Origin: Citrus sinensis
Taxonomy: Eukaryota; Streptophyta; Magnoliopsida; Sapindales; Rutaceae
Direction: 5' to 3'
Assembly (NCBI RefSeq): GCF_022201045.2
Contig: NC_068557.1
Coordinates: 29,923,501-29,987,500, forward strand
DNA: 64,000 bases
This document shows positions 12,801 to 23,789 of the stretch, piece by piece (position 1 is the stretch's first letter; the number at the start of each line of letters is the position of its first letter). Made by a program: the position numbers and the translations under genes. Under the pieces are notes generated by a model. That model was given only the letters and a program-made list of their open reading frames with translations, searched no databases and was not told the origin of the DNA.

Positions 12801-13952
12801 TCCTATCTCCACCAGACATATCATTCATCGGCTTCTTCTATGCGCACTTGGCCGGAGGGCTGAAGATGATAGGGATCATTATGGCAACAAGAGGCTGGAC
12901 CTTGCTGGTCCTTTGCTTGGAGGCTTGTTTAGAACGGTTTGTTTGTTGATATAAATATATATGCACACACACACACTTTAATATGAATATGAATTAATCT
13001 TTCAGTTTTCTTAATCGTTCATGGTGCTTGTATTAATGCAGCTCTTTAGAAAGTTAACCGGGGATGTAAGAAGTTACGTGCAAAAGGTTATTTGCTATTA
13101 ATTAGTTTTAGTTTATGTCTCTCTCTCCTTTTCTTTTAAATGGTTTTTACTTAAATTGCTCAATCATTTTATAGTGTGTTGATAATGGGAAGGATGTTAA
13201 CTTGCAATTTGCTATCAAAGCCAAAACCATTACCGGTGGTCTCAAGTACTCGCTTGCTACTGGAAACTGGGGTCAAGGAAATGCAGCTGGTACAAGAGCT
13301 GGAGTTTCACAGGTTTGAGACTATTAGTTTTTCCGTGTGAATTCTAGAATAGTTTCTTTGTTCCCTGACTGAAACATTTTCTTTTCTGGTAGAATAATTA
13401 TATTACATTCATTCTTCTATAGGTGTTAAATTGTCTAACATACGCCTCCACTTTGTCACATTTATGAAGATTAAATTCCCCCCAGGCCGCGAAGGTGAAA
13501 GCGCTTGTGCATGAATTTGTTGACATGATCTTTGTTTCAGTTTGGGGATGAATTTTCCCTCCTTGGCATCTTCTTTTTTTATTTTATTTTATTTTATTTT
13601 TTAGCACTTATTATTTGTCTTGTCCTATTTTCACTCATGGAGTTTGCCTGTACCAGGGAAATTGGCCAAACCTAGGCAGTTGCACAATTCACAGTGGGGA
13701 ATGATGTGCCCAGCTGAAACACCTGAAGGGCAAGTGAGAGTAGTTTGCAAAATAATTGAACTTCTGCGACTGTGTGTATGTTGTTTCCATAACCCCTTTG
13801 TTTTAAAATGGTGCTTATGCATGTATTTTTTCTTGTCAGTTCAGGCTTGTGGTTTGGTAAAGAATCTCGCATTGATGGTGTACATAACAATTGGATCAGC
13901 AGCATATCCAATTTTGGAATTTTTAGAAGAATGGGGAACAGAGAATTTTGAG
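9830..13952 (+). pseudogene. NRPB2: 3'-truncated, intron-containing pseudogene of RNA polymerase II subunit 2
   Basis: Twelve exon-like blocks follow the N-terminal part (roughly residues 40-525) of NRPB2, the second-largest Pol II subunit: about 9890-10093, 10382-10604, 10711-11001, 11157-11354, about 12495-12556, 12639-12725, 12816-12936, 13042-13086, 13175-13312, 13423-13494, 13657-13733 and 13845-13952. Recognisable segments include [51 protein letters not shown] and [12 protein letters not shown]. Most splice sites survive, so it arose by DNA duplication and not by retroposition. Damage: stops and a frame change in the first block; an extra base plus a stop after KISFG in block 2 (near 10405); TAA at 10569-10571; a lost acceptor before block 5; and TGA near 13463. 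Coding homology ends after block 12. The hybrid-binding domain, catalytic Asp motif and zinc-binding C-terminus are all absent, so it cannot encode a working subunit. Confidence 0.9.
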
Positions 13953-15626
13953 GTGCATTCTCATTTGTTCTGTAATGTCCAATCGTAAAAGTTTAGTACT
14001 AAACGCACAGATTATTAATAAAGAATTGGATGTTACTGGTACTGGCATCGCAAATATTTGCTACGAAGTTCGCCTCATCCGGAGAAGTTACCAATAAACT
14101 TGATGCCCTCTTTAGAAGGTGACGTTCAAGTTCGGCTCTTCTTTTGCTTACCGGTGGAGTTTCTGCTAATGCAACAAGTGCTAGAAAAGATTATGTCTCA
14201 TGTACAAATCGAAGAATACGGTCAACGACAGGTGTCAACCTTACGGGATAGACAATAAATTTTGGGATTATAGCGAATCGAAAAATCAATTGGTTTCAAG
14301 TTATCCAAGAGTCTCCCAAAGGCTCCATTGTTACAACTCAAAATTAATTCCTTTCGCTTAAGTTTCCTTTTTTCCTTTTTATTTGTTAAGCTGACATGTT
14401 GTGTTTATATGCTGTACATACACAGGAGGTCTTGATTGTTTACTGTTTAGACTTATGAATTCATCTTGGAAATGGAAGATTATTCACGGTTAATTATACG
14501 ACTAAAATCAATTATATAATCGCAAGATGGTTCTAGTAAAAGGCTTTGTCATTATAGTTTGATTAGTTTATGCTCCTAAATTCTAAGCGTAGATAATAAA
14601 ATTGTTTAAAAAATTTACATTCCTAATTCATCGTTGACTTGTATCATAAAAAATAGCATTATCGGCAAAATTAAAACTAGTTATTTTATATGTCCCATCC
14701 GATCTCATGCGAGAGAAATGATGGCATGATACCTATATGACACTAAATTAGAAGAAACATAAAAGATATTAGCAAATAACTCATGTGAAAGTTACAATCC
14801 AAAACCAAAAGCACAAGTCATTAGTTGCAAATGATTTGTGCGCAAACCATAATAATATCACATAGCTTTTACTTGGGTATTTTTCCATTTTTTTTTACTT
14901 GGGTATTTTTCCATTTTTTCTTCTTTGTATGGCATAGACTATATTTTTCCAATCTTGTAACCTGCCCAAGATCATTAAAAAAGAAGTTAATTTTGTGCCT
15001 AATTAATTAGATTTTACCAAAGTTTATACAATTTATCGTGGAAATTGAGTTAGCGACATTTAACTACCCACCCATCCGCTTGTCTCTCTCTCTCTTTCCA
15101 CTGCAAACCGGCGGTAGCTACCAAGTGTATCTGCCATGTAAAACAATTGTTTAGAAAGGAATAAGAAGCAACTCGGTGTCCACGTGCCCAAAAATTGGAA
15201 CCGCCGTACAGGTTCGTTCATATACCTTGTTAGGTGAACAGAAACACGGATAATAATTTTCAGCAAAATTATTGCATTTTTAAGGCTTGAATCCATGCAT
15301 TATTGGTGCAACCAATGTGTACGAAGAGAGACTTAATCAAACTGGGTAATTTCAGATTAGCTGCTTAATTGGTGTTCCTCTACATGCAGGAATTTGTCAT
15401 TGCAAGCACGAAAATTTCAAGTACTCACAGACAGGTTACCAAATTTGATTCTCGTTCGAGGAACACAAAGAAAACAAGTGCACCACCTCCTATCTGTCTT
15501 CCTAACACACTACACACATATTTCTCACTATACTCATCGGTTTTTGGCATTTAAATTTCTGCCAAGAGCCCCATTTCCCTTTTAATTTACTCGGCTCTCT
15601 AGAAAGCAAGCCCAAGCTCAACTAAA
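13953..15626. other. Spacer between the NRPB2 pseudogene and the CASP-like gene
   Basis: No confident gene. Open frames at 14058-14258 are short and not recognised; they start about 105 bases after NRPB2 homology ends and may belong to an unrelated inserted fragment. A 24-bp tandem duplication built on TTACTTGGGTATTTTTCC lies at about 14869-14920. The last few hundred bases should contain the CASP-like promoter and leader. Confidence 0.45.
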
Positions 15627-16331
15627 ATGACCATGACCAAGAGGATCATCACCAATCTTCTGAGGCTTATAGCCCTGGGAGCGACAGTTGCTGCCATTGT
15701 TGTTATGGTTACAAGCCATCAGTCAGCTGAAGTTTTTAACTTAACATTCACAGCTAAATTCAGCAATGAACCCGTATTCAAGTAAGCCTTCAGTCTTCAC
15801 CATCGCCTCATCTTCTTATCCAAATTTCTTAGCTAGGCATTCTTATTTACACAATCTTCATTTTTTTTTTGTTATTAGACTAATGTTTGGTGTGTGTGTG
15901 TGTATATATATATATAGGTACTTTGTTGTCGCAGAAGCAATTGCTTGTGGCTACACCCTCGTAGTTCTCATTCTGTCTTCCAGAAGCCTGCTTTGGCGAT
16001 TAATAGTCATACTGGATGCGGTAATAGAGAAATTTCAACAATTTGATTTTAATTTTTCTGGGTTTACTTATTGTGTCATGTTGTATTGGTTTATCAGGTT
16101 ATGACAGCGGTGCTAACTTCAAGCATATCGGCCGCATTGGCAATAGCTCGTGTAGGGAAGAAAGGCAACAGTCATGCTGGTTGGCTACCTATCTGTGGAC
16201 AAGTTCCAAAGTTTTGTGACCATGTCACTGGAGCTCTTGTTTGTGGTTTTGTCGCCGCAATTGTCTACGCATTGCTTCTTGTTTTTTCTCTCTATTCTGC
16301 CCTCGGTCCTGTATTTGGTGTAAAACCTTAA
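15627..16331 (+). CDS. CASP-like protein, subfamily 1 (CASPL1C-like)
   Basis: This is a four-helix plasma-membrane protein related to the Casparian strip proteins, which form membrane scaffolds that guide wall modification. Three exons close in phase: 15627-15781, 15918-16020 and 16098-16331, giving 163 aa. Helix 1 lies around residues 8-26 ([18 protein letters not shown]). Helix 2 follows [16 protein letters not shown]. Helix 3 starts at [13 protein letters not shown] and holds the conserved acidic residue. Helix 4 is [19 protein letters not shown] near the C-terminus. The extracellular loop before helix 4 has two cysteines ([13 protein letters not shown]), as in this family. Intron 1 ends in a (GT)n(TA)n run instead of a normal pyrimidine tract. 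The start is the first ATG; another lies two codons on. The subgroup is inferred from overall pattern. Confidence 0.88.
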
Positions 16332-17151
16332 GACGGTTCCCTACCCTAGCATATGCAGATTTTGTTCATGTTTTAAATGCTTTGATTTTTCTCCTATAAT
16401 ATTTCTACCCACCCTTGTTCCCTCTGTATAAGCTAATCAGTGTACTTATATATTGTATATACATCTGCTAATGATCAATTACATAGTTATTATATTAGTA
16501 CATCATGCAAGTAGTAACTAGTAGCTGTATATTGAGAGAGATTGATCTTTTGGAGAAATTTTAAAATATTTCTGATGTATTACAATCAATTGATGTATGT
16601 ATGATATATGTAATTGAATTTAATATAACCACTACTTATATGATGATATTTCAAAATAAATACACATATATTATAAATATCATTTACTTATTGTATAATT
16701 ATCGCGGTATCTCCGATATATTATAAATTTTCCCAACCTTTTGAGCACATAAAAATATCAATTTTGTCTCTCAACCTTAACGAATAAAAAAAAAAAAAGG
16801 GTCGTTAAGCCCATCAACGAATCCACTATTCCAGGTCCAGTACCGGCATATCCACGAGGACAAGGTTCACCTCCCAAAATAAAATAAAAATAAAAATGAA
16901 AATACCGTCCAATGAGATTACAGGGGTCCCCACTATCAGCAGGGTCGCAGATCGCTCAAACAAGTTCCTCTCCACGTCTTAAGACACGTATTATTAACCA
17001 CACACCAGAATGTAGAATCTTCCCTCTAAAATTCTAAATGCTATGCATGCAAAAATCACCAACTTCTAAATAATATTTAACTGTAAGCTTCTTTATTCTT
17101 TAACTACGATGAACACAAACACATAGCTTTTGAAACCCAGTTCATGATAAG
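16332..17151. other. Spacer after the CASP-like gene
   Basis: The first part is probably 3' UTR. AT-rich sequence fills 16430-16740. Nothing else was recognised. The last 150 bases or so should include the leader of the phosphatase gene. Confidence 0.45.
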
Positions 17152-20100
17152 ATGGCTTGTGGAGCTCTGTCATTGACCATTCCTTTGTGGTCACATTTAA
17201 CCTCCAAATTTGATTCTAAAAGAGAACGAGCCTTTAAACATCAACCTACGACACTCGGAATTGCATGTTCAAATTCGAGTCCGGACTTGCCTGCTACAAC
17301 TGGTAACTGCTTCTTATTTCATTTTTTTTTTTATTTTCTGGAATTATGTAGAATGAAACCTTCTTGGATGCGGGTGATGAATTGGTTACAAACGGAAAGT
17401 TTATTTTTGTGTGTACAAAATTTGAATTTGGAAGTGGAATTAAGCCCACGATGGGTTTAGATTTGTGAGTATATCTGTTATGTGTGATTAGATAAGATGT
17501 CTTTTTGGGAAAAATTACAAGAACCCATCTGAAAATTTTCATTTGGGAGGATTTGACTTGGATTATGCATTAGAAATTGCAGCAAAGGGGTGAACCGTGA
17601 ATGTGAGGGTCTGTTTGTGAACTTTATGGGCCTTTATGACATAATTGGCTGTCATATGTTGTATTTTGTGGTGAATTATATACAATATAGAGTATTTTGG
17701 TTTAAGCCAGTTAATACTCTTCCTTTTGACTATTCTACTTTTTCTTATGATAATTAATGGCCTGCCAAACTTTTGAAATAATTATAGCTATCTTTGCTTG
17801 TTTGCTTACTCTAAAATGGAATGTGTTGTTAAACCAAATGATCATCTATCAGTGTCTGACATTTACAAATCTATTAATGTATGTCATTTGCTATCTTCAG
17901 ATACAATTTTATGTCCTGAAACCTTTATATGGGTAGTTATAGTTGGCTTGTGCTACAATGGGTGATTTTACATTCTCAGTTAGAAATGTGGACTAGAGGT
18001 CTTAAGGTTGCTGTTGAGGTAAACTAACTTCTAACCCATCACTGATGGTACATTCCAAGGAATATCCATTGGCTGGCTACACTCTGCCTAAGGTGAATTG
18101 CCTTTCCATTTTGAGAAACAGATGCATAGATTCTTCACTTTATAGTCCTTTTCTTTATCTATAAATAATAACATTTGGAGAAAGAAATGTTTCGGATGGA
18201 ATGCAATTTATTTATTTTTTTGAGGGAGGGGAGGAATGAGTTTTTAGAGATCTGTTGATAGGGAGTATTAATGAGAAGTTGCCGTATCTGCCTTGAAACC
18301 TGTACTCAAGAATCTCTCTAACCCCTCTGTGTGGATGTGTGTGTGCATATGTGAATGCTTATCAATAGAGTCAACATAATTTTGTGAAGTTCAACAAGTT
18401 CTTGCGCATTGTTATCCCTACATGAAGTTGGTTCTAATAATTTGTTGGTGACAGAGAAACTTCAGAATGATGCTTCTGTGACTGGTGGTGCATATGATTT
18501 TGGAAGAGCAACAAAATCTCTTACTCAGAAGTTGATATCATATCCAAAGAAAGTCACTCTTGTAAGGCATGGTCTTAGCTCTTGGAATGACGAGGGTAGA
18601 GTTCAGGTTTGTCACCTTCTTTTTATTATAACCCAAATTTTTTATTATGTCTCTGCTTGGCAGAGGCAATTACAATTTTGTGACATGGGATGTGTCATGT
18701 GTGAATTTAATGTCAAGCTTTTCTCTCAGTGTTCAGTGCATTTGTTTACTATTTATGAACACGGGATTCATATCTATTTCTTCTCTATGTTTCGTAGAAT
18801 TATACAAGTTTTCATATGCTAACTTGATCTGTTATATCTGCAGGGAAGCTCAAACTTGTCTGTGCTAACAGAAGCTGGAGTGAGGCAAGCGGAAAGGTGT
18901 CGTAAAGCCTTAAGAAATATATACTTTGATCAGTGCTTCTCAAGTCCAATATGTCGTGCTAAGGTATAGATTCTATAGAATATAGATACCACTGTTCAGC
19001 CTGCAATGGTTCAATTATTGTTTTATTAATGGGTGTTTAATGCAGTCTACTGCTGAAATTTTATGGCAAGGAAGGGATGAGCCACTGGCTTTCATCGATT
19101 CACTGAAGGAGGCCCATCTGTTTTTCCTTGAGGGCATGAAAAATGGTCTGTCTCTTGTTTATTTTTATTTGTTAAAAAAGTTAATTCAAACTCTTTAATT
19201 AAATTTACTTGATACAGTGTTGCATCACATATACAATGATATGCATATTAAAGTTTTAGTATGACTATGGATGATGTGCCTATTTCTCATGAAGGTTATC
19301 ATGTTTTCATTCTATATATTGTATATTTACTAGCTGGCTTGGAACTTGGTTGCGTTAGTTAGTTGAACTTCAAATCATTCTTTTGACATACATTGCATTT
19401 AGCTCTGTATCCATTTCACTAAATCGCATTCAGAATTTGGAGGCAGTGGATGCTAGGCAGAAATATCCAAACGAGTATACAACATGGAGAGAAGATCCAG
19501 CTAATTTTAATGTAAATGGTGTTTACCCTGTTAGAAATCTATGGGGAACAGCTAGGGAGGCTTGGAAGGAGATCCTGTTGACACCTGTATGATCTGTTCC
19601 TTGCTATATTTACATCTCTTGTTTTCAAATATATTTGTTTGATATGTTCTTTCTAATTCATCAGGGAGAGAATTTTTTGGTTGTCACTCACAAATCAATT
19701 TTAAGGGCACTGATCTGTACTGCTTTAGGGCTAGGCCCAGAAAGGTACGTAATTGCCCATCAAAATTTTCTTCATTAATCAACAAGCGATCCTGGGTGAT
19801 TCTTGCATAATACTTAATTTTGATTCTTACTCTGATTTCCTTTGAAAAATTTTCTAGTTGAAGAAAGATTTCTTGTTGCATCTAGAAAGTTCATAAGATT
19901 TATGATTGTAAGCTATGTGATATTTCACTTGATATATGTAATCTAACATAAAGAGGAAGTTTGTACTATGGCCCTTCTCTGTGTGCTGAGCTATTGTCAC
20001 TGGCTTATTTGTATATAGTGAATCACCTTCTCGGTTTATGGTTACAATTATCTGAAATGGTTTTAGCTCATAATTGGCATTTGCTTGCTAAGATAATTGT

Positions 20101-20336
20101 CACCTCTGGCTCAAAAGCAAATTCCCATGAAATATCATCTTAGAATGACAAGAACACATTCCTGATGTTCTTTTGGCAGTCAGCACTAACAAGGTTCTTG
20201 ATACTTCAGGTTCCGTGCAATAGATGTCAATAACGGTGGCATAACTGTATTTATTTTCAACCAAAATGGAGAAGCAATGCTCCAGTCTTTGAATATGACA
20301 TCACATATGTACAGTGATTACATGTATGTCTACTGA
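17152..20336 (+). CDS. Chloroplast-type histidine phosphatase (phosphoglycerate mutase-like)
   Basis: This is a histidine-phosphatase superfamily protein, resembling the N-terminal half of plant 2-carboxy-D-arabinitol-1-phosphatase, which clears a Rubisco inhibitor. Seven exons close in phase: 17152-17302, 18455-18606, 18844-18963, 19046-19145, 19447-19586, 19665-19744 and 20210-20336, giving 289 aa. Residues 1-50 are Ser/Thr- and basic-rich without acidic clusters early on, as expected for a plastid transit peptide. The catalytic motif LVRHGLSSWN places the phospho-accepting His at residue 89. The second catalytic His is H230 in LVVTHKS. The family marker YPNEYTTWREDPANF is present. Arabidopsis carboxyarabinitol-phosphatase is about 480 aa with two such domains; this protein has only one. 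The true substrate is therefore unknown. The whole reading frame is undamaged. Confidence 0.85.
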
Positions 20337-20923
20337 AACTTCTTGATACATTTCGCTGAATGGTGAGATTGTAGCCTACACTCTCCACCCAAATTCCAGA
20401 GACAGCTTTCAGCATTTGTGGATCAGAATGAGTGGGAGCGAAGAGCAAATCTTCACTACAACCTTTTTCTTTCTCTCGTAGGGTTTTAACTTCTGCTGTG
20501 TAATTTTGGTCCAAATTTATTTTGTAGTATATAGTAACACTTCCATGTATTGCTGCAAACATGAATTTGTTCTATAGCTATCCTATTATGTTGATCATGA
20601 GCAGACCCGGTTCAATCATCAAGCGTACGTAGGCTTTTTTTGAAAATCTGCTCTGTAAACTTGCGTGATACTAATGCAAAACATTCGTAACTTCAAACAG
20701 TATGATAGGAGGAACCCATTAGTTGATAGTTTGCTGCTGACTTTCCATACATGATTTCTTGTCTCAATTCAAACATTTCTTCATTATTCACAATTGATTT
20801 TAAAAATTTTCACTAGTCAGGAGCGAGCTGCGCGACTATAGAGTGCTTGTTGCAATTTGCATTTTGACTACAAAGTATGAACACTGTGAAATGCAACTAA
20901 TTTGAACACCAATTGATATCTTC
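20337..20923. other. Spacer between phosphatase and PPR genes
   Basis: It holds the phosphatase 3' UTR and the short promoter and leader of the PPR gene. No further gene or repeat was recognised. Confidence 0.5.
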
Positions 20924-22666
20924 ATGAAAAACAAACAACCCCACTCGCCAGCTTACGAAGCAATTCTCAAAGCAGGCCCACGCCTCAAACCCTTGCAACA
21001 AGTCCATGCCCACCTTATCGTCGCAGGCTACGGTCGCAGCCGTTCCATGCTCACAAAGCTCCTCTCTCTGGTTTGCGATGCCGGCTTCATTACCTACGCG
21101 CAGCGTATCTTCTTTTGCATTCCCAGTCCGGACTCCTTCCTCTTCAATACCCTCATCATACGAAATTCCAAAGCAAACTTCTCCACTGATTCTCTTTTAT
21201 TTTATCGCCGTATGATTGTATCAAATATTTCGCCATCAAACTATACTTTTTCGGCCGTGATTAAATCTTGTGCTCATTTATCGATTTTGAATCTCGGCAG
21301 GGCGGTTCATTGTCATGTTTTTGTGTCTGGTTATGATTCGGATTTGCATGTTCAGGCTGCGCTTGTTAATTTTTATGCAAAATCTAATAATGTGGATGTT
21401 GCAAGGAAAGTGTTCGATAGAATGCCTGACAAATCTGTTGTTGCTTGGAATTCGATGATCTCAGGGTACGAGCAAAATGGGTTTGCTAAGGAAGCAATTG
21501 GGTTGTTTAATTTGATGAGAGATTTTGGTGTAAATCCAGATTCAACAACCTGCGTATGTGTTTTAGCGGCTTGTGCTCAGTTGGGAGATATTGATTTGGG
21601 ACGTTGGGTGCACGAGTTCATTGTTGGTCAGGGTTTGGATGTGAATGTGGTGCTTGCTACTTCGTTGATTAATATGTATGCTAGGTGTGGGAATGTGAGT
21701 AAAGCACGAGAGATTTTTGATATGATGAGTGAATTAAATGTTATTGCTTGGACTGCAATGATTTCTGGGTATGGAATGCATGGATATGGTACTGAGGCAG
21801 TGGAGCTTTTCCACCGAATGAGAGCTCATGGCGTGAGGCCTAACAATGTCACATTTGTGGCTGTATTGTCAGCCTGTGCGCATGCAGGGCTTGTTCAAGA
21901 AGGGCACCGGGTATTTGCTAGCATGAGGCAAGAGTATGGTTTGCTGCCAGGAGTTGAGCACCATGTTTGCATGGTTGATTTGTTTGGGCGAGCTGGACTA
22001 CTCAATGAAGCATATAAATTTGTCAAAGATGTGATTGGTGAGAAGCCAGCTCCGGCAGTCTGGACTGCCATGCTTGGAGCTTGTAAGATGCACAAGAATT
22101 TTGACCTTGGAGTGGAAGTTGCTGAGCATCTCTTATCTGTTGAACCAGAAAATCCAGGTCATTACGTAATGCTATCAAATATATATGCTTTGGCAGGTAG
22201 GATGGATCGAGTAGAAGTGGTTAGAAACATAATGATTCAAAAAGGCTTAAGGAAACACGTTGGTTATAGCACCGTAGAGGTTGATCAAAAGAATTACTTA
22301 TTTAGTATGGGTGACAAGTCCCACCCAAACACAAATGAAATCTATCAGTATCTAGATGAACTGATGGGCAGATGCAGGGAAGCAGGTTATGTACCGGAGT
22401 CTGAATCAGCAATGCACGAATTGGAAGAGGAGGAGAGGGAGTATTCTCTTAGATATCACAGCGAGAAGCTCGCACTCGCATTTGGCTTAATGAGAACCAG
22501 CCCTGGTATGACTATTAGAATTGTCAAAAACCTTAGAATGTGTGTGGACTGTCATTCAGCAATTAAGTTCATTTCAGTTGCTACTAACAGAGAAATCATT
22601 GTTCGGGATAGGCTCCGATTCCACCATTTTAAACGTGGGTCGTGTTCATGTTTAGATTACTGGTGA
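20924..22666 (+). CDS. PPR protein, PLS-DYW class (At2g33760-like)
   Basis: This is a single-exon, 580-aa pentatricopeptide repeat protein of the PLS subfamily with E and DYW domains. Such proteins enter mitochondria or plastids and edit specific cytidines to uridines in organelle transcripts. The repeats tile roughly residues 70-440, for example VVAWNSMISGYEQNGFAKEA and VIAWTAMISGYGMHGYGTEA. The C-terminal domain carries the deaminase-like zinc motifs HSEK (HxE) and CVDCHSAIK (CxxCH), and the protein ends in SCSCLDYW, the class signature. The N-terminal stretch LKPLQQVHAHLIVAGYGRSR and the total length match what I recall of Arabidopsis At2g33760 (583 aa), so orthology is likely. The first ATG is used. 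A targeting peptide is not obvious. There is no intron, as is usual for the family. Confidence 0.93.
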   Translation: MKNKQPHSPAYEAILKAGPRLKPLQQVHAHLIVAGYGRSRSMLTKLLSLVCDAGFITYAQRIFFCIPSPDSFLFNTLIIRNSKANFSTDSLLFYRRMIVSNISPSNYTFSAVIKSCAHLSILNLGRAVHCHVFVSGYDSDLHVQAALVNFYAKSNNVDVARKVFDRMPDKSVVAWNSMISGYEQNGFAKEAIGLFNLMRDFGVNPDSTTCVCVLAACAQLGDIDLGRWVHEFIVGQGLDVNVVLATSLINMYARCGNVSKAREIFDMMSELNVIAWTAMISGYGMHGYGTEAVELFHRMRAHGVRPNNVTFVAVLSACAHAGLVQEGHRVFASMRQEYGLLPGVEHHVCMVDLFGRAGLLNEAYKFVKDVIGEKPAPAVWTAMLGACKMHKNFDLGVEVAEHLLSVEPENPGHYVMLSNIYALAGRMDRVEVVRNIMIQKGLRKHVGYSTVEVDQKNYLFSMGDKSHPNTNEIYQYLDELMGRCREAGYVPESESAMHELEEEEREYSLRYHSEKLALAFGLMRTSPGMTIRIVKNLRMCVDCHSAIKFISVATNREIIVRDRLRFHHFKRGSCSCLDYW

Positions 22667-23789
22667 TGGAATATGGATTGAATTCTGCTCGCATCAGAGT
22701 TGAGGTTGTTTTGACCTCGTTGACATGTTTTAGATTACTATTGGTGTGCTTTGATTTACGGACCAAATGTGACCCATGTTGCATAGCAGCCCAGTGAAAG
22801 CCCAAGTCGCAATTATTAAAAAAAAAAATTATGGTCAGGATTAAACTTTTGACATTCATAAAGTAAAGGGTACATCACTTGTGAATATCCTTGAGCCATC
22901 TAATTGATTCTCCAAAGTTATTCACTTAGATACAGTTGTTTCAATCATCAGATTTGCATTTGCTCATTTAATTATTCATTCAATCATTCTTAATATTATT
23001 CCCGACACAGACACATGCCCTCTTGGCTATTTAAAGATGTGGAAGACGAGAGCCCACAAAGCCACAAACTAAGCAAAGCACGTGCTACACAGTAAATATC
23101 ACAGAATCGCGCCACCACAAATTGACAAAATATCATAACAGAGATTCCGTCCTCTTATCCATTAACACCTCATGAAAAGAACAGTTACCCAGAAGACAAA
23201 TTTAATGTGCTCATTCACAGCCGTTGGTTTCTGCTTTTTTCAGTTCTGTCACAACATATAAAACCCCTAGACGCTCCCACCCACACCTACTGAATTAATT
23301 AATTAATTAATATTTACACATGCTTTAACGTCTAATTTTAGCAGTTAAGACTCGACAGTAGCCATTAGAGCGATGGCCAATAGCGACTAGCCTGCTAGAC
23401 ATGCTTGTTACGGTGTCGTTTTTAATAAACTAGGAAACTGTAACCATAGTGTATGCCCCATCAAAGTGGATTCGACGGTTTGCTGCTTTATCTTAACTTG
23501 TGGTGGGATCCACGTGGGCACTACTAACTAGTAAATATTATACCTTTAGCTCACTGATTTGCAATCGTGCACGTCACAATCCATTACAGCGCGTGACCGC
23601 GATGAGAGGAATTTTTTAGATTTTGAAGAACATACTTTCGTGTACTATCCAAAGTGCTTAGAAAATAAAAATTTCCTTCAACCCGTCGCGAAATCCTTTC
23701 CGCTTTCTTCTCCACTTCTCCACTTTTCACTTTCCAACTCGAAACAGAGAGCTGAAAATGTAAGCAAAATCCACTTCATATTTTTCCTA
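22667..23789. other. Spacer and callose synthase upstream region
   Basis: This holds the PPR 3' UTR and the promoter and leader of the callose synthase gene. A TTAA tetranucleotide run lies at about 23293-23311. An open frame in phase with the callose synthase extends upstream from 23790 to 23559, but its composition differs from family N-termini, so it is treated as leader. Confidence 0.5.

Noticed and set aside
9830-13952. Functional RNA polymerase II subunit gene
   Set aside because: In-frame stops, a frameshift, a lost acceptor and absence of the last half rule it out.
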